This document shows, one piece after another, positions 1 to 12,351 of a stretch of DNA of 64,000 nt. The DNA is from Stomoxys calcitrans (Eukaryota; Arthropoda; Insecta; Diptera; Muscidae): positions 50,315,280 through 50,379,279 of the forward strand of contig NC_081552.1 in assembly GCF_963082655.1 (NCBI RefSeq), read 5' to 3'. A program made the position numbers and the translations under genes. Within the stretch, counting starts at the first letter, position 1, and each line of letters begins with the position of its first letter. The notes beneath the pieces are model-generated. The model made no database searches. It worked only from the letters and a program-made list of their open reading frames with translations, and was not told where the DNA came from.

Positions 1-1404
1 AAATTAATCCAAATGTGAAATGATGAAGAAGGAAAATGTATCCGAAGGATTGATGGAGGGCATAAATTGAAGTAGTTTGTGGCCATAAAAGGGATAATTG
101 GTAGGGAAATGACCGACGCTCTAAGTAACTAATACCCAATATAGATGGGATTGGAGTTGAGGATTGCTCTTGCTAAAATATGAAACAAAAGTACGTCTCC
201 ATCGATGATGGTTTCAAAACCACATCTCAACCATTAAAGGTTCTAAGTCAAAGAAATTTAATGCCTTGCTATTTTGGCCTGTCAACGATGTGTGTGGCGT
301 GGCCTTAGTCGTCTTTGGAGTAATGGGTTGATTTTTTTCAATTTATTTATTTTTTTATTATGAGGTTTTACACTTGATTGATTTAATAGGGGTTTAAATG
401 AAAAATGAAGGACGATGTCTATCGAGAAGTAGGCCTCCGCCTTAAAGAAGGCTTTCTTACATGTCATTCTAAAAGTAGGCAACAATTAATATTTGAATAT
501 TTTACATAAAATATTCAAATTTATCGAAAAAAAAAACAACATTACATTAAAAGGGACATTTTAAGAAATGGAATACGATTACAAAAATGTTTTATGTGAA
601 TATAAACGATTTAGTTTTTAAATTTGTTTTCAATAATGAAAACTTGTCTAGGAGTTCCCCTGTGATGCATACGAATACGTAACTTTTGTATAGTTTTTGG
701 TAGAGTTTTATGGAGGCCACTATTGTGAATTCTAATTGCTTTTCTTTAGAAAAATATTAAAATTGTCTAAAAAATACAAAACTATTGCATGATTTTAGGT
801 TAATTTTTATGGTGGCTATTGTTGCGTTTGTAAGTATGATTCTTTATTGAGATAAAATTGAACTGATTACTTTAGAGTGCCTTTCGTGGCTCTCAATGTA
901 TATTTTTGGGAGGAATATATAATGTTCTTCTATAACTAATACCTAAAAGCGTGCAAAAGAAACCTACTATATTCAAGAAACCTACTATATTAGCAAAAAA
1001 TTTATAATTTTTATAAGAGGATTTAAATTATTTCTGTTTTCTATCTTAGTCACTTAAAATTTTTTAATCAACCGACCAAAATAGCAAATTAGTATAAGTA
1101 TATCATTAAAATGATATTGTTTTAAAAATGCTTAAAATGGTTTACTTTTTATAATTGAAATAATTAAAAATGCAACGCAAGCCCGCATAAAACTAGACAA
1201 AGCTTTTTGTTTTGTTAAATTTATGATAAATTTGTACGAGTACTACCAAATCTCCCTGAAATTATGCAAGAAAAGAAATATAACCAAATATTATTTTTTT
1301 TAAGTGGCAAGATTGCATTTATTTTTAAAAAACTAAATATTTTTTTTACCATTTTATTTTTAAATATGTTGATTAATTCCTCCTAAAGATGATGTTTTCA
1401 ATTA
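1..1404. other. AT-rich non-coding DNA
   Basis: I see no gene and no recognisable element here. Open frames are short and have a composition typical of AT-rich DNA. A short direct duplication (AAACCTACTATAT) lies at about 960-990. The stretch ends where a SINE begins. Confidence 0.6.
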
Positions 1405-1590
1405 GCAATGTAGCGCAGAGGTTAGCATGTCCGCCTATGACGCTGAATGCCTGGGTTTAAGTCTTGGCGAGAACATAAGAAAATATTTTTAGCGGTGGTT
1501 ATCACTTTCTAATGCTGGCAATATTTGTGAGGATAAATGGTATGACAGCTATGTAAAAAGTTCTTCCCAAACAGGTGTCGCACTGCGGCA
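1405..1590 (+). mobile_element. tRNA-derived SINE, 3'-truncated
   Basis: The head carries a pol III A-box-like motif (TAGCGCAGAGGTTAGC) and a decayed B box (GGTTTAAGTCTTGG, where better copies have GGTTCGAATCCTGG), followed by the 'GCGAGAACAT' linker shared with the copies near 22.5, 32.1 and 51.4 kb. The body follows the same order as those copies up to 'AGGTGTCGCACTGCGGC' and then stops, joining family X sequence directly. The promoter-box head marks a tRNA ancestry. It is not a tRNA gene, because the head has no cloverleaf of tRNA length and leads into a conserved non-tRNA body. Confidence 0.75.
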
Positions 1591-2290
1591 AGTCGGTCAT
1601 GTTTACCGACCATGGAAAAATGGGGCTCAAATTAAAGGTATTTGGAAGTAGACTACGTATCTGATATCAACATTAGGGACCAACATCTGGGGATCTACCC
1701 CTTTCCCAAAATACCCCACGAACAACAATTTTTTACTGACCATTGCAATATGGGGCTCAAATAAAGGTATTTGGGAGTAGAATACGAATTTGATATCCAA
1801 TTGTAGGATCATGTATTTAGGGCATCACCCCTTCCCCAATACACCCCCCAAAGGGTAAAATTTTTCGACCATGCCAATATGTGGCTGAAATGAATGGCAT
1901 TTGAGATTAAAAAAAGGAATTTGATAACCTATTTTGGGGCCATTTGTTTGGGGGACGCCTCATCGTGTAAACTCCCCTAAACCAATAACAATATGGGGTT
2001 TAAATAAATGATATTTGAAAGAAGAGCATGATGCTGATATTTTTCAGAGCCAAGTGTCTGGGGGCCACCTTACCCCCGAAAACACCCCTAAATCAGATAT
2101 CATGAGAATATCTGGCTGGAATAAAGTATTTTAAATTCGTAGACCAATAAAGATCATATGGGATTCAGATAAAGGCTGTTATACTGTTAAACTATTTGTC
2201 AAGCGATATACTATTTTCGTAGCATGGTATTTCACTAAAAGCTCTTTAATTGTCGAAAATAAACATTCCAAGGAAACTTTTGTTCCAGCT
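1591..2290 (+). mobile_element. Family X dispersed repeat, partial copy
   Basis: This segment is a diverged reverse-complement match to about 30465-31280. Shared blocks include 'CGGTCATGTTTACCGAC', 'GGGGCTCAAATTAAAGG' and the tail through 'ACTATTTTCGTAGCATGG' to 'CATTCCAAGGAAA'. It holds several degenerate units of about 120 bp, each built as 'ggggctcaaa.taaaggtatttggnagtagaatacga.tttgatatcc' followed by a G/C-rich 'gggg.gaccccaccccc' segment. It has no coding capacity. The class is uncertain; I only establish that it is repeated within this window. Confidence 0.7.
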
Positions 2291-3200
2291 AGTTTGATAT
2301 ATATTTTGAAACTCTTTCAAATAGAAATCCCCCATAATGTATGCTATATTGTTTTTTTTTTTTTAATTTTTGTTGCTCCTAAATACACGCAACAGTGATT
2401 TCAATTAAAATGTTCTACCTTTTAACCCAAAATACCAAAATAATAAATTTATTAAATTAAATTTTTTTAAATTTTATAAATTTTTTAAAAAAAAAAATCC
2501 TGATTGGAAAGGTTAAATGTATGCAATATTTTCTTTTTTTTATATTTTGTCAGCCACTTCTAAAGACTAAACCTTATATTCAAAAATTTAAATCTTGGAA
2601 ACCAGTGAAATTCTATTACAAAGCAAAAACACATGTTCTACCAAACTTTCACAAAAAAAGGTTTATTTGTTTTCTATTTGTAACAGAACCGCACGGTCTG
2701 CACCCAGACAATATCCGATTGTACTAAAATATTTTCTTTAATATTTAAAACTCTTTGAATATCAATTCAATAGACATTGCCCTAAATGTAAACTTTATCT
2801 CTGGTTTTTCATTGTAAAGTATTTTTTCGAAATAAAAAATACTTTAAAATGAAAAACCAAAAATGAAGCCAAGGTTCGTATCGACATGCAACTGTGGTTT
2901 CACTTAAAATGATCTCCCTTTTTAATAAAAAATAACATATATAAAAAATTAAAAAAAATAAGTTATTTGAAAAATTTATCATATATCAAAAAAAGTCCAA
3001 ATCGTAAAACATGACTATGTGCAATATTTTCTTTTATAAGTTATATCAGTCATTCCTAAAAACTAGGTTTTATATTCTAAAATCGTTCGCTTAATATTTA
3101 AAACTACATGAATGAAACTCTTTCAAATAGAGATTTCCCTAAATGTATGCTGCATTTTTAGGTTTCCCTTTTAAAGTGTTTTACAAATAAAGAAAATTTA
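2291..3200. repeat. Degenerate direct repeats, three units
   Basis: Three stretches share an ordered set of motifs: 'aaactcttt...tagaaatccccc.taatgta' at about 2305, 2745 and 3105, and 'tgtgcaatattttctttt...tcagtcattcctaaa-aacta' at about 2520 and 3015. Spacing is irregular (350-500 bp) because of AT-rich indels. This looks like an old local tandem duplication. No protein homology is visible. Confidence 0.45.
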
Positions 3201-4179
3201 AATATTGTGTTACCTTAAACCTGACATTCTTTGTTATTTTGTTCTCCTATACAATGTATATCGAATAAGTGTTTTTCTACTTTAAGCACTTTCTTATATA
3301 AATTTTTTCAACTTGAAATTGAAGGCGTGTTACTATATTATCAATTATTAATATGACATGCAAGGCTTATGTTTCAGTAAACATATCAGGCAACCTCATC
3401 TAAAAATATCTTTCTTCTCTCTCTTCTTTATTTTCCACGGGAGGGCCAAATAGCGTTTTATTTTCATTATCATTTTGTCCATTTTGTTCGGAGGAGGTAA
3501 AAAACCGAAAAACACTCAACAAAGAAAATTTTTCATTAATTAATTTAATTGCCTACTGGTTTAGTTTATTACATTAGAACAATAAAAGTAGGCCAAGAAA
3601 ACTGGGAGAAGTCTATCATTTCCGCTATCATCGTCGTCATCATCATCATTGCCGCCATTGCAATCGCCATTGAGACCCCCTCCTGGAGGTTTTCAGTGTA
3701 TAGAATCAATAACTAAAAACAACAAAATGCAGAAATAAAAACCGAGAGAGCTATAAATATATTTTATGGAGTAACGTTTTTGATAACACTTCATAAACTC
3801 TACAATTTTTTTACGAGTTCAAACATAAATAAACGAAATTCTAATCATATCATAAAAACAGGCAATACCCAGCCGTTTTTTTTTTTTACCGTAAAGGAGT
3901 AAAGTGTGAATGAAAGGCAAAAAATAGATAGAAAGAGGGAGGAAAAGTTAAGCAGTTTGGGTATCATAAAACCTTAAAAAAAGCAGGCTCATATAGATCA
4001 ATTTTTGAAAACGGAAGTTAAATCATAAAAGTTTTTATAAAAATAAATAAATAAAAGTTGCCTTTAGTTACGAATTAGGGCAGGTGCGATATCATGAAAG
4101 GTGTAAGAAAAATATCTCAAGGAGTACATAAAAGAGTTATTAAAGGGTTTCATTTTATGGCAATAAAGTTTAGATATAA
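3201..4179. other. Non-coding DNA, nothing recognised
   Basis: No gene is supported. A short trinucleotide-rich patch (ATC/GTC type) occurs around 3630-3660 and a T run around 3876-3887. The interval ends at the left end of a family M repeat. Confidence 0.55.
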
Positions 4180-5222
4180 AAGGGTTTTTTTATACCTACT
4201 ATCAAGGATGGGGGTATATTCATTTTGTCATTCTGTTTGCAACACATCGAAATAGCCATTTCCGACCCTATAAAGTAGATATATTCTTGATCGTCGTAAA
4301 AATCTAGAACGATCTAGCCATGTCCGCCGATTTAGGGCCTTCGGCCCATAAAAGTCACATTTATTCTCCGATTTTGCTGAGATTTGGGACAGTGATTAGT
4401 GTTAGGCCAGTCGATATCCTTATTCAATTTGGGTCCGATCGGTCCAGATTTGGATATAGATGCCATATATATCGACAGTGAAATGTGTTAGGCCCATCGA
4501 TATTCTTCATCAATTTGGACCAGATCGGTTTTGGATATAGCTGTCATATAGACCGATCTCTCGATTTAAGGTTTTGGGTCCATAAAACGCGCATTTATTA
4601 TCCGATGTCGCCGAAATTTGGGACAGTGAGTTGTGTTAGGCCCCTCGATATCTTTCGGCAATTTGGCCAAGATCGGTCCATATTTGAATGTAGCTAACGT
4701 ATAGACCGATCTCTCGATTTAGGGTCTTGGTCCATAAAAGGCGCATTTATTGTCCGATTTCGCCGAAATTTGGGATAGTGAGTTCTGTAAGGCCACTGGA
4801 CATCCCTCTTCGATTTGGCCCAGATCGGTTCAGATTTGGATATAACTGCCATATATACCGATATCTCGATTTAAAGACTTGGCCCCATAAAAAGCGCATC
4901 TATAATCTGATTTCCCAGAAATTTTACACAGTGACTTATTTTAGGCTTCTCGACGTCCTTGTCGTACATGGTTCAGATCGGTCTATATTTGGATATAGCT
5001 ACCAAAAAGACCAATATTTTTTTCTACAGAGACTTGTACCTATTAGACCACTCAATGTCCGTGTCGAATTTGCTCCAAATCGGACCATATTTCGATATAG
5101 CTGCTGTGGGGGCATAAATTATGCAGTTTTCACCAGACTATGATGAAAGGTGGTTTACATATATACCCGAGGTTGAAGGTATCCAAAGTTCGGTCCGACC
5201 GAACTTAAGGCCTTTTTACTTG
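4180..5222 (+). mobile_element. Family M dispersed repeat with 152-bp monomers
   Basis: The left end has the family's 'TTTTATACC...ATCAAGGATGGGGGTATA...TCATTCTGTTTGCAACACATCGAAAT' block. The middle holds tandem monomers: the marker 'TCCGATTTCGCCGAAATTTGGGA' recurs at about 4365, 4600 and 4752, and in decayed form at about 4904. The last two steps are 152 bp; the first is 235 bp and so carries an extra partial unit. The right end has a perfect-stem hairpin (GTTCGGT/ACCGAAC, 5188-5204) followed by a T-rich 'TTTTTACTTGTTT' terminus. No transposase is encoded. The open frames across it arise from monomer periodicity. A rolling-circle (Helitron-like) non-autonomous element is one possible reading, not proven. 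Confidence 0.7.
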
Positions 5223-8200
5223 TTTGGAAATATTTTGTTGTTGCATTTTGATGGGGGAATAAATTTAAACTTCAGGCCAATTCGGGTAAAACTGGTATCA
5301 TAGGTGTTGATGTTCTCATAGCCCCAAATGGGAGAAAAAGAAGGAGCTCTTGGCCAGGTAGGATTCGATGACGGTTCATATACCTAAATGCAATGGAGCT
5401 CGGCCATGGTTGCTTAAGTATGATATCAGGGTGACTATAATAAGGGCGTAATGAGAACCCATTTATCTTAGGCTCTAAATAATTGTTCTTGTTTTCTAAA
5501 TAAAAAACCACGTGCAACAAAAGAAAAGCTTTTTTCTTTCTTGTGTGCCAAATGAAGCAAATCAATCTAAATCTAATACGAGCTCGTGCACAAATCGGGG
5601 CTATAGAATATTTCAATTACAAGTATTATTATTTTAACTCAAAGTTGTCAAAGTGTTAAACTAATATTTGCCATTTTTTCATTTTAAAACTAATTTAATT
5701 TCTTTGCCATTAAATTGGTAAATTTGTTTTAATTTATGTGCTGTCTAAATGTATGCTTTGATTTGGCAATTTTTGCCATTACTACAGTTATGATACATGT
5801 TTGCAGTTTTTATTGTATGTTTTGGAATAACACAGCATGCATTTAGGATTCCCATAATAATATAAGGTATCAAACAATGTTAAATGAATTTTTGTTTTTT
5901 TTTCTTTTTATTTTCAAAAAATTCATGCTAGCAAGCAATTGGTTTGTAATTCAAACAACTCTTAAAAATTTGTTTTGTTATTTCAAATGTCAAATGGCAT
6001 TTTATTAACTATGGATTTCTATTAAAAAAATTATAAATTCTTATTCTCTGTAAACTTTAAAGGCATTTAACTTCAGTTTCATTTTTTTTATTTTTAATTT
6101 CTTTAAAAAAATTTTCCATGATGTCATTAAGTTGCTATTTATATCGTTTGCATTGCAGCTATTTATTTATTTATATTTTTGCAATTGTTTCTAAGTATTT
6201 TAGATTATATGTTCAATAGAAACAAAAGTTTTTGTTATTGTTTCTTTCTTTCAATGCAGTATGAACAATTTATGAAATTCATTAAAAATGCAAGAGATTA
6301 TACGTTTTTCTTTTGCTAGAGCATTTAAATGTTTTATATTTTTTTATGCAACTTTTGTAGAATTTCAAGTGTTTTAATGCCATTGGTGACAAACAACAAT
6401 TAGGAATTTGACAAATTTGTTAAAGAAATCATGTTTTGTTTTATTTTCATATGTGATATGATATGAACATTTTTCTACTCTACGCCAATTTTGTATTTTT
6501 GTCATAATGATTTTTTTTTCATAATTTTTTAAACTTAGTTTTGCTAGTTATTGTTTAAATTATATTACAGTTATTTGTAGCCTCAGAATAGGCAGTGAAT
6601 TTCTTTCATAAATTTGAACTATAATGGTGATAATGTATTTATCGCCTAAAGTATGATTTTTTTCCATGAAGATTTATATTTTTCTAATCGCAAGGTAATT
6701 TTTTTAAATGTTAATTCTCACCTAAAAGTTTGCTGTTTTTTGAGGCCATATATTTTTGAAGTTTAGTTTTTGAATTATAATGGCGATAATTAGTATTTGG
6801 TTGTACAAAATTTATAAACTTCATTCATTTCACTTGGAAATTGAAAATAGGATAACTGTAAGATAAAATTCCGGAATTTTTTGATTTATCCTATCGTAAG
6901 AATCTTACATATATTGGGATAAATTTGATTCAGTGTTTTATATTTAAATCAATATTTTGATAAATATTCGAGCTTGTTCTGTTGTTTTTTTGTTAGTAAT
7001 TTGTTTTTTAATATTCAATTTCTGGCCCACTTGACACACTTCACAACTCCACCATGGTGCCTCAAGCAATGCTATTACGAAAGCTAGACAAATTTGTAGA
7101 ATTTTAACAAGCAACGCGAATTTAGTGCAAAGTGTGAATGTTAGTTTTAGCGTGTGTCTTTGTCCTTGTTGGTGTTGGCTTGGAGTTAAAATGCCTGTAT
7201 ATCATCTCTTTTTCGTTTTTGGATGTAGCTGTGAAAATAGTATAAGCGCCCAAAAGCATACCACAAAATATTAATTAAAATGCTGCATAATGTTTAGTAT
7301 GCCAATGCTGTATAACCGCAAAACTTTTATGCAAATTGGAGTAGATGGTGTTTTGTGAGAGAAAGAGTTCCGTCCATTCGTCCAAAGGACATACCAATAT
7401 AGTGTTGCTTCATGGCAGCTTTTTTTGGGTTCCTATGCTATGTTGAAGTTGTGAGCCACAGAAGCTGATATGTATTCCCAATTTTGTGTTTTTGGTGTTT
7501 CTTTCAAATTTAATGTAGATAAAACCCCTACATTGGGTTCTACTGCGTAGTACTACGTATGAAAGGGCGTTTGTTGAGAGTTTTCAGGAAAACGTCATAC
7601 TCTGTAGCGTAGAGTTTTGTGGCCATCGTCATCAGCTGCATAAGCATGTTAAGCTCATGTTGCCGACTGTGTTGTTATCCAACACCAGCTTGAAGTTTTA
7701 AATGAATATTGAAACGAGCTAATGCTGAAGTGTTTCCCAACCACATTGAATCCCATAGATGCAGTACACATACCTATACCCATAGCTATCCAACGCCATC
7801 ATGTTCAAAAATTGCATATGTATAAGGGGGAGAGAATGCAACATCCGTTTACCGCCATAGTAAAATACATGGAAATTGTTGTCTAAACATTTATTTGTTA
7901 AGGCAAATAGCTGGAAAAAGCAGGCAATGAAATAGAGGACCCCCCCTTACCGATGCCATCCCCCACACGGGCCATTAAACATAAATGCTTGCTTGAAAAT
8001 TTAAAACTTAGCTTGGGCAACGTTGAAATATACAAAATAATTGCAATTGTTTTTGTGTATATGTACATGATGCCATCATTCCCTTGAAAGTGCGTTTGTA
8101 AATTTTGGCTTGAGGTAATTTTAACAGCTGTGGTTCTATGTGAGCTAAACATGTTTTTGAGAATATATGTATGTTACAACACCCCTGGACGCCAGGCACA

Positions 8201-9864
8201 CAAATACTAAAACAGCAATGAAAATTGAAAATAGTTTAAGCACAAAAAATTTAAACAACTTTTTGGCGCTATCAAAATCCGATGAAGAAAATTTCAGCAA
8301 GTTAAATGAAATAAATTACAACAAAAAAATGATTGCTTTTTGGCGTCAAATTAATGCAAATCAACTAAAACTGTGCAAAATATCTAAAATGCCATTAATG
8401 ATTGGTAGATTAAAAGGCAAATTTTCCTGCACTATCAAATGTTGCCTAGTTTTTGGCGCTAAATACATATGATGTCAAATTTAAATCTTTTAACAAAGTT
8501 CTTGCTCTTTTTCTCTCGATTGGCCCAATTTATGTATAAAAATATTTGCTGATTTATAGTAACTCAAAATTAATCACTCAGTATACCAAATCAAATATTC
8601 AAAACTTTTTTGATGGTTTGTTGATTCAAATGAAAATTTTTAAGCAAAACTATAGTTTTTTTTCATATTTATTTTGATGTTACAACATCAGCGTTTAAAA
8701 ATAAATATTTATATGTCCTACATAAGTTAAATGTAGTATTATATGTTTGTTTCCAGTTATTTGGAAAGTTATTAGTTTAGTTTTACAAATTGAAACGGAC
8801 GGATTTTGAGCGATGGAAGGATTAGTTTTTCATTTTAACTGGATGTAGCAAACACTTACATAAACACACACACACACTTGCCAAGGGACAAGCATTTAAT
8901 AAATAATTGTTTTTGTCCACAAACATGTTTTACTGTGTACACATACATTCGTTTCTGCATCCCACAAAAATGAGACATACATTTAGCAATAAGGCCAAAC
9001 ACAGCTGTTTGTTATTGTTATTATTTGGTCCTAGCTTCATGTCTACTGACTTAAGGACATCTGGTCTCTGGCTAGCTGCCTTGCTGGCTGATTGTACTCA
9101 CCCAAATCCAGTCTATATGAAATAAATAAACTAGGTCATGCATAAATTTTTAATTTAATTTTAACACTGCCATTTTCTAATTTCTTTGTTATTCTTTGAC
9201 ATTTTACCATTCGCTAAAATTGCCTTTTTACACTTGTTAAACAAAGCCATTTAGAAATATATAGAACACAACAAACAAACAGAAATAAAGTTGAATTCTA
9301 TGCAAACATTGGATTTAAAAATCTTTATTGTAAGAAACAGAGAAAAATAAACATAACTAAATAAAAAGAACTTATGACATTTATCTCAGAAAATGTTAAA
9401 ACTAACACTTTGCAATATAAAAGTGTACAATTGTTAGAATGCCTTAATTAAACAGATTTAAAGTTGTTTTTTTTAAAGAAATATTGTAGAATACTTTCAG
9501 GAGTCAATCAATATATTTATAACACTGAGAAATTGATAAAAGCCTATTAATATGGGCTTAACGTCTACTATTTGTAAGAATACTCAATTAAATAAGTGCA
9601 AACAATTGCATGTTCGTACACTTTCGTCCTAAATACAAAAAACAAAAATAAAAAAAAAAACAAATTGCCAAGTTTTAGAGCGAAATATACAAAGAACACT
9701 CGAAGTTTAACAAACCCATATTTTTAGGGGCAAACTGGTCAAGAAGTTATCTTTATGAATTTTTGAAATTTTTGTTCCTTGAATATTGTTAACTTTTTTT
9801 ATCATATAATTTGGTAAATATTTTATTTCTACAGAAAATTAAAAAAAAATTCTAAGAAAATTTT
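5223..9864. other. Long AT-rich non-coding stretch
   Basis: There is no supported gene. From 5.6 to 7.0 kb the sequence is T-rich with many homopolymer runs. From 7.0 to 8.2 kb base composition is more balanced and short open frames appear on both strands (for example about 100 codons at 8167-8472), but none shows a domain, codon bias or splice context that I can defend. A short (AC)n run lies near 8866-8877. It could be intron or intergenic DNA of a large locus. Confidence 0.5.
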
Positions 9865-10745
9865 GAAAAATTTTATTTTGTGGTAACTATTATCAACACT
9901 TATTTTTGTAAAATCATTTTTTTTTTATTTAATTGTTTTAGAAATTTTTTCAGGATTTTATTTCCATCGAAAATTTTGTCAAAACTTTATTTCTATAGAA
10001 AATTTTGTCAAAATTTAATTTTTATGGAAAATTTTGCCAAAATTTTATTTCTAAAGAAAATGTTGTCAAAAAATTTTTCTTAGATAATGTCAAATCTTTA
10101 TTTCTATAGAAAATTTTGTCAAAATTTCATTTCTATAGAAAATTTTGTCAACATTTTATTCCTATAGAAAATTTTTTCAAATGTTCATTTCCATAGAAAA
10201 TTTTTCAAAATTTTATTTCGTTTGTCTGTTTGCGCTTTTTTATTTTTATCTTTAAAATCTTTTCATGATTTTTCGGACATCTTCCAGCTCGAGATCATAT
10301 TCAACTTATTGAGCCCTGTTTCAAAACAAAAGCGTGCTCTACACCGTACTCAATAGTCTTTGGATATGTAGGGCACCCTAATTAATTTGACAAAAGTGCT
10401 CATGAAGTCACATGGTCTAACCGAAATCATGATACACTAGCCAGTCAAAGTGTTTTGAATAACAACACACACTTGCTCAACTTTTATAATTTCTTTGCTA
10501 TGCTAAAATTTTTGTTTCTATAAAAAATGTTATCAAAATTTAATTTCTATAGAAAATTTTATCAAATTTTTGTCAAAATTATTCCATGGAAAATTTTGTC
10601 AAAATTTTATTTCTATAGAAAATTCCGTAAATATTTTATTTCTAAAAAAAAATTTGTCAAAGTTTTATTTTTATAGAAAATTTTGTCATTAATTTAATAC
10701 AAAATTTCTATGGAATATTTTGTCAAAATTTAACTCAGAAATATT
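9865..10745 (-). repeat. Family N composite: minisatellite arms around a conserved core
   Basis: The two arms (about 9865-10215 and 10505-10745) are tandem variants of a unit of about 30 bp, 'TTTCTATAGAAAATTTTGTCAAAATTTTA'-like. They flank about 285 bp that are not minisatellite. Reverse-complemented, this core matches 48005-48260 and 54120-54335: 'TAGCAAAGAA', 'AACACTTTGACTGGC', 'CACTTTTGTCAAATT', 'TACATATCCAA' and 'GTAGAGCACGCTT' appear in the same order. No coding capacity. Confidence 0.7.
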
Positions 10746-12351
10746 TTAAATTGATTTTCTAATATCCTCCATAAATAATGCAAACATTTTTTCTAGTTAA
10801 GTCATACGTTTTTCTAAAAGTTTGCTGCCATCGTCATGTCTATAAACTTATAGTCAAAGATTTTAAACAATGATAAAAGAAAGGCTTTTAATTCTTTATT
10901 ATACCCCATCTGAAGTGCCCCTAAGTATGCAATATTTTATGAATATTATTATTATTATTGCAAAACAGTTTGTTTGCAATGTTCCTTTGAAATATGCCAA
11001 AGTAAATATCTCTCTCAGAGAAACAGAAACAAGATCAGCTAACAAGAAATTTTCTTTTATAAATCAGGCAAACGTACTTAAAAAGGAACAGTTTATTTTC
11101 AATGACCTGAAAATATGCAATGATTTGTTGAATATCTACTATTATAAGAAAATTATTGTAGAGTTTTAAAAAAACTAAAGTTTGTTTTAGTTAATAAAAG
11201 AGATACTATAACAATATTTGTGACATAGATTTATTTGGCCAGCGGCTTTTCTATCTTTTTGCGATGTTTTACGTTTGTATTCTTGCCTTAAAGTATGCAG
11301 TTTTCTTGCTGATATTTCATATTAGAATAGTTTTGCTGTATTTTTTTTTCTTTTTTCTTCTTTTACAATTTCTAACGATTTCATTTTCTGTATTCTCCTT
11401 CAGTTTCAAGAGTCATTACCCTAGCTCTAGAGTTTTTCTCTTTTTTAGTTGTGCTTGTTTCATTGCCTTTGGAACGTTGCTAGTCGCTTACAAAGCTTTT
11501 TGGATTTTATTTGCCAATTGTATTTTCAATCACATTCTGATGTCATCATGTCGATGCTTTAAGTTTATTTGTTCAATGTCCTGTTAACGTTTCATTTTGT
11601 TGGATCTTTTTTTTTTGTTGGTTTTTTTTGCAACGTTATCGTTTCATTCTCGTTTTTCTTGCTGACCACTTGAATGCATTTTATTTTCTGTTTGAACTGG
11701 TGCCGATGTCCGTCAGTCAGTCATACTTGGATACTCGAAAAAGCGTTTACTTCAGTAAACGATCTCCTTCGTTGCGAGTATGTGTGTATTTGTATGAACT
11801 GTGTACAAGTAACGACGATAAAGGACTTTGAGAAATGTGTGTGTGGCTGTGTGCGTACATGGAGTGCCATATCTCTGAGGATGTGGACATTTTGCATTTT
11901 TTTTTTCTTCACAGAAATCTCAATTTCAAATTGAATCCTGGATTCCGCAACGTAGAGGTTGTGCGAGCAAATAATAATATTTAAAGTGTGTACTCTCCGT
12001 ATGTTGAAAAAAGTTTCAACGGGTTTCCATTTAACTTAAAAAACTCCTACCTACCTCACCAAGGGAAGGAAATTTAAGCTATGTTGAAAAAATGAAAGTA
12101 ACCTACTCTTTTGTAAGGAAGAAATAGGAAATTTTGAGAAAAAAAGACTCAGAAAAACCAAAACATTATTGCAGGATAAAATAAAAAAATAATTCTTGTA
12201 CATAAATTATTACTTTTGATTCTCTTGCACTTTATGCCATGCATTATGGCACGTGAGCTGAAATTATTAAAAATTACTGCATAATTTTAGCATAATTTTA
12301 AGCATTCTTTCAGATGAACAGTAAAGAAATCAGATCGATTAAAATCAATTT
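10746..12351. other. Non-coding DNA, nothing recognised
   Basis: Several open frames of 60-107 codons overlap here on both strands (for example 10870-11169 and 11264-11587). Their translations are low-complexity Ile/Phe/Leu-rich and none resembles a known domain. No promoter or splice structure is persuasive. Confidence 0.5.

Noticed and set aside
4485..5303. Open frames of 60-138 codons across 4.5-5.3 kb
   Set aside because: They follow the 152-bp monomers of family M and encode repeated low-information text with no domain; similar chance frames occur in other M copies.
9865..10745. Regularly spaced repeats resembling a CRISPR array
   Set aside because: The units are adjoining AT-rich minisatellite copies without unique spacers, in a eukaryotic context.
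10870..11169. 99-codon open frame in a quiet region
   Set aside because: Ile/Lys/Asn-rich with no known domain; could be chance in AT-rich DNA, so not listed as a gene.
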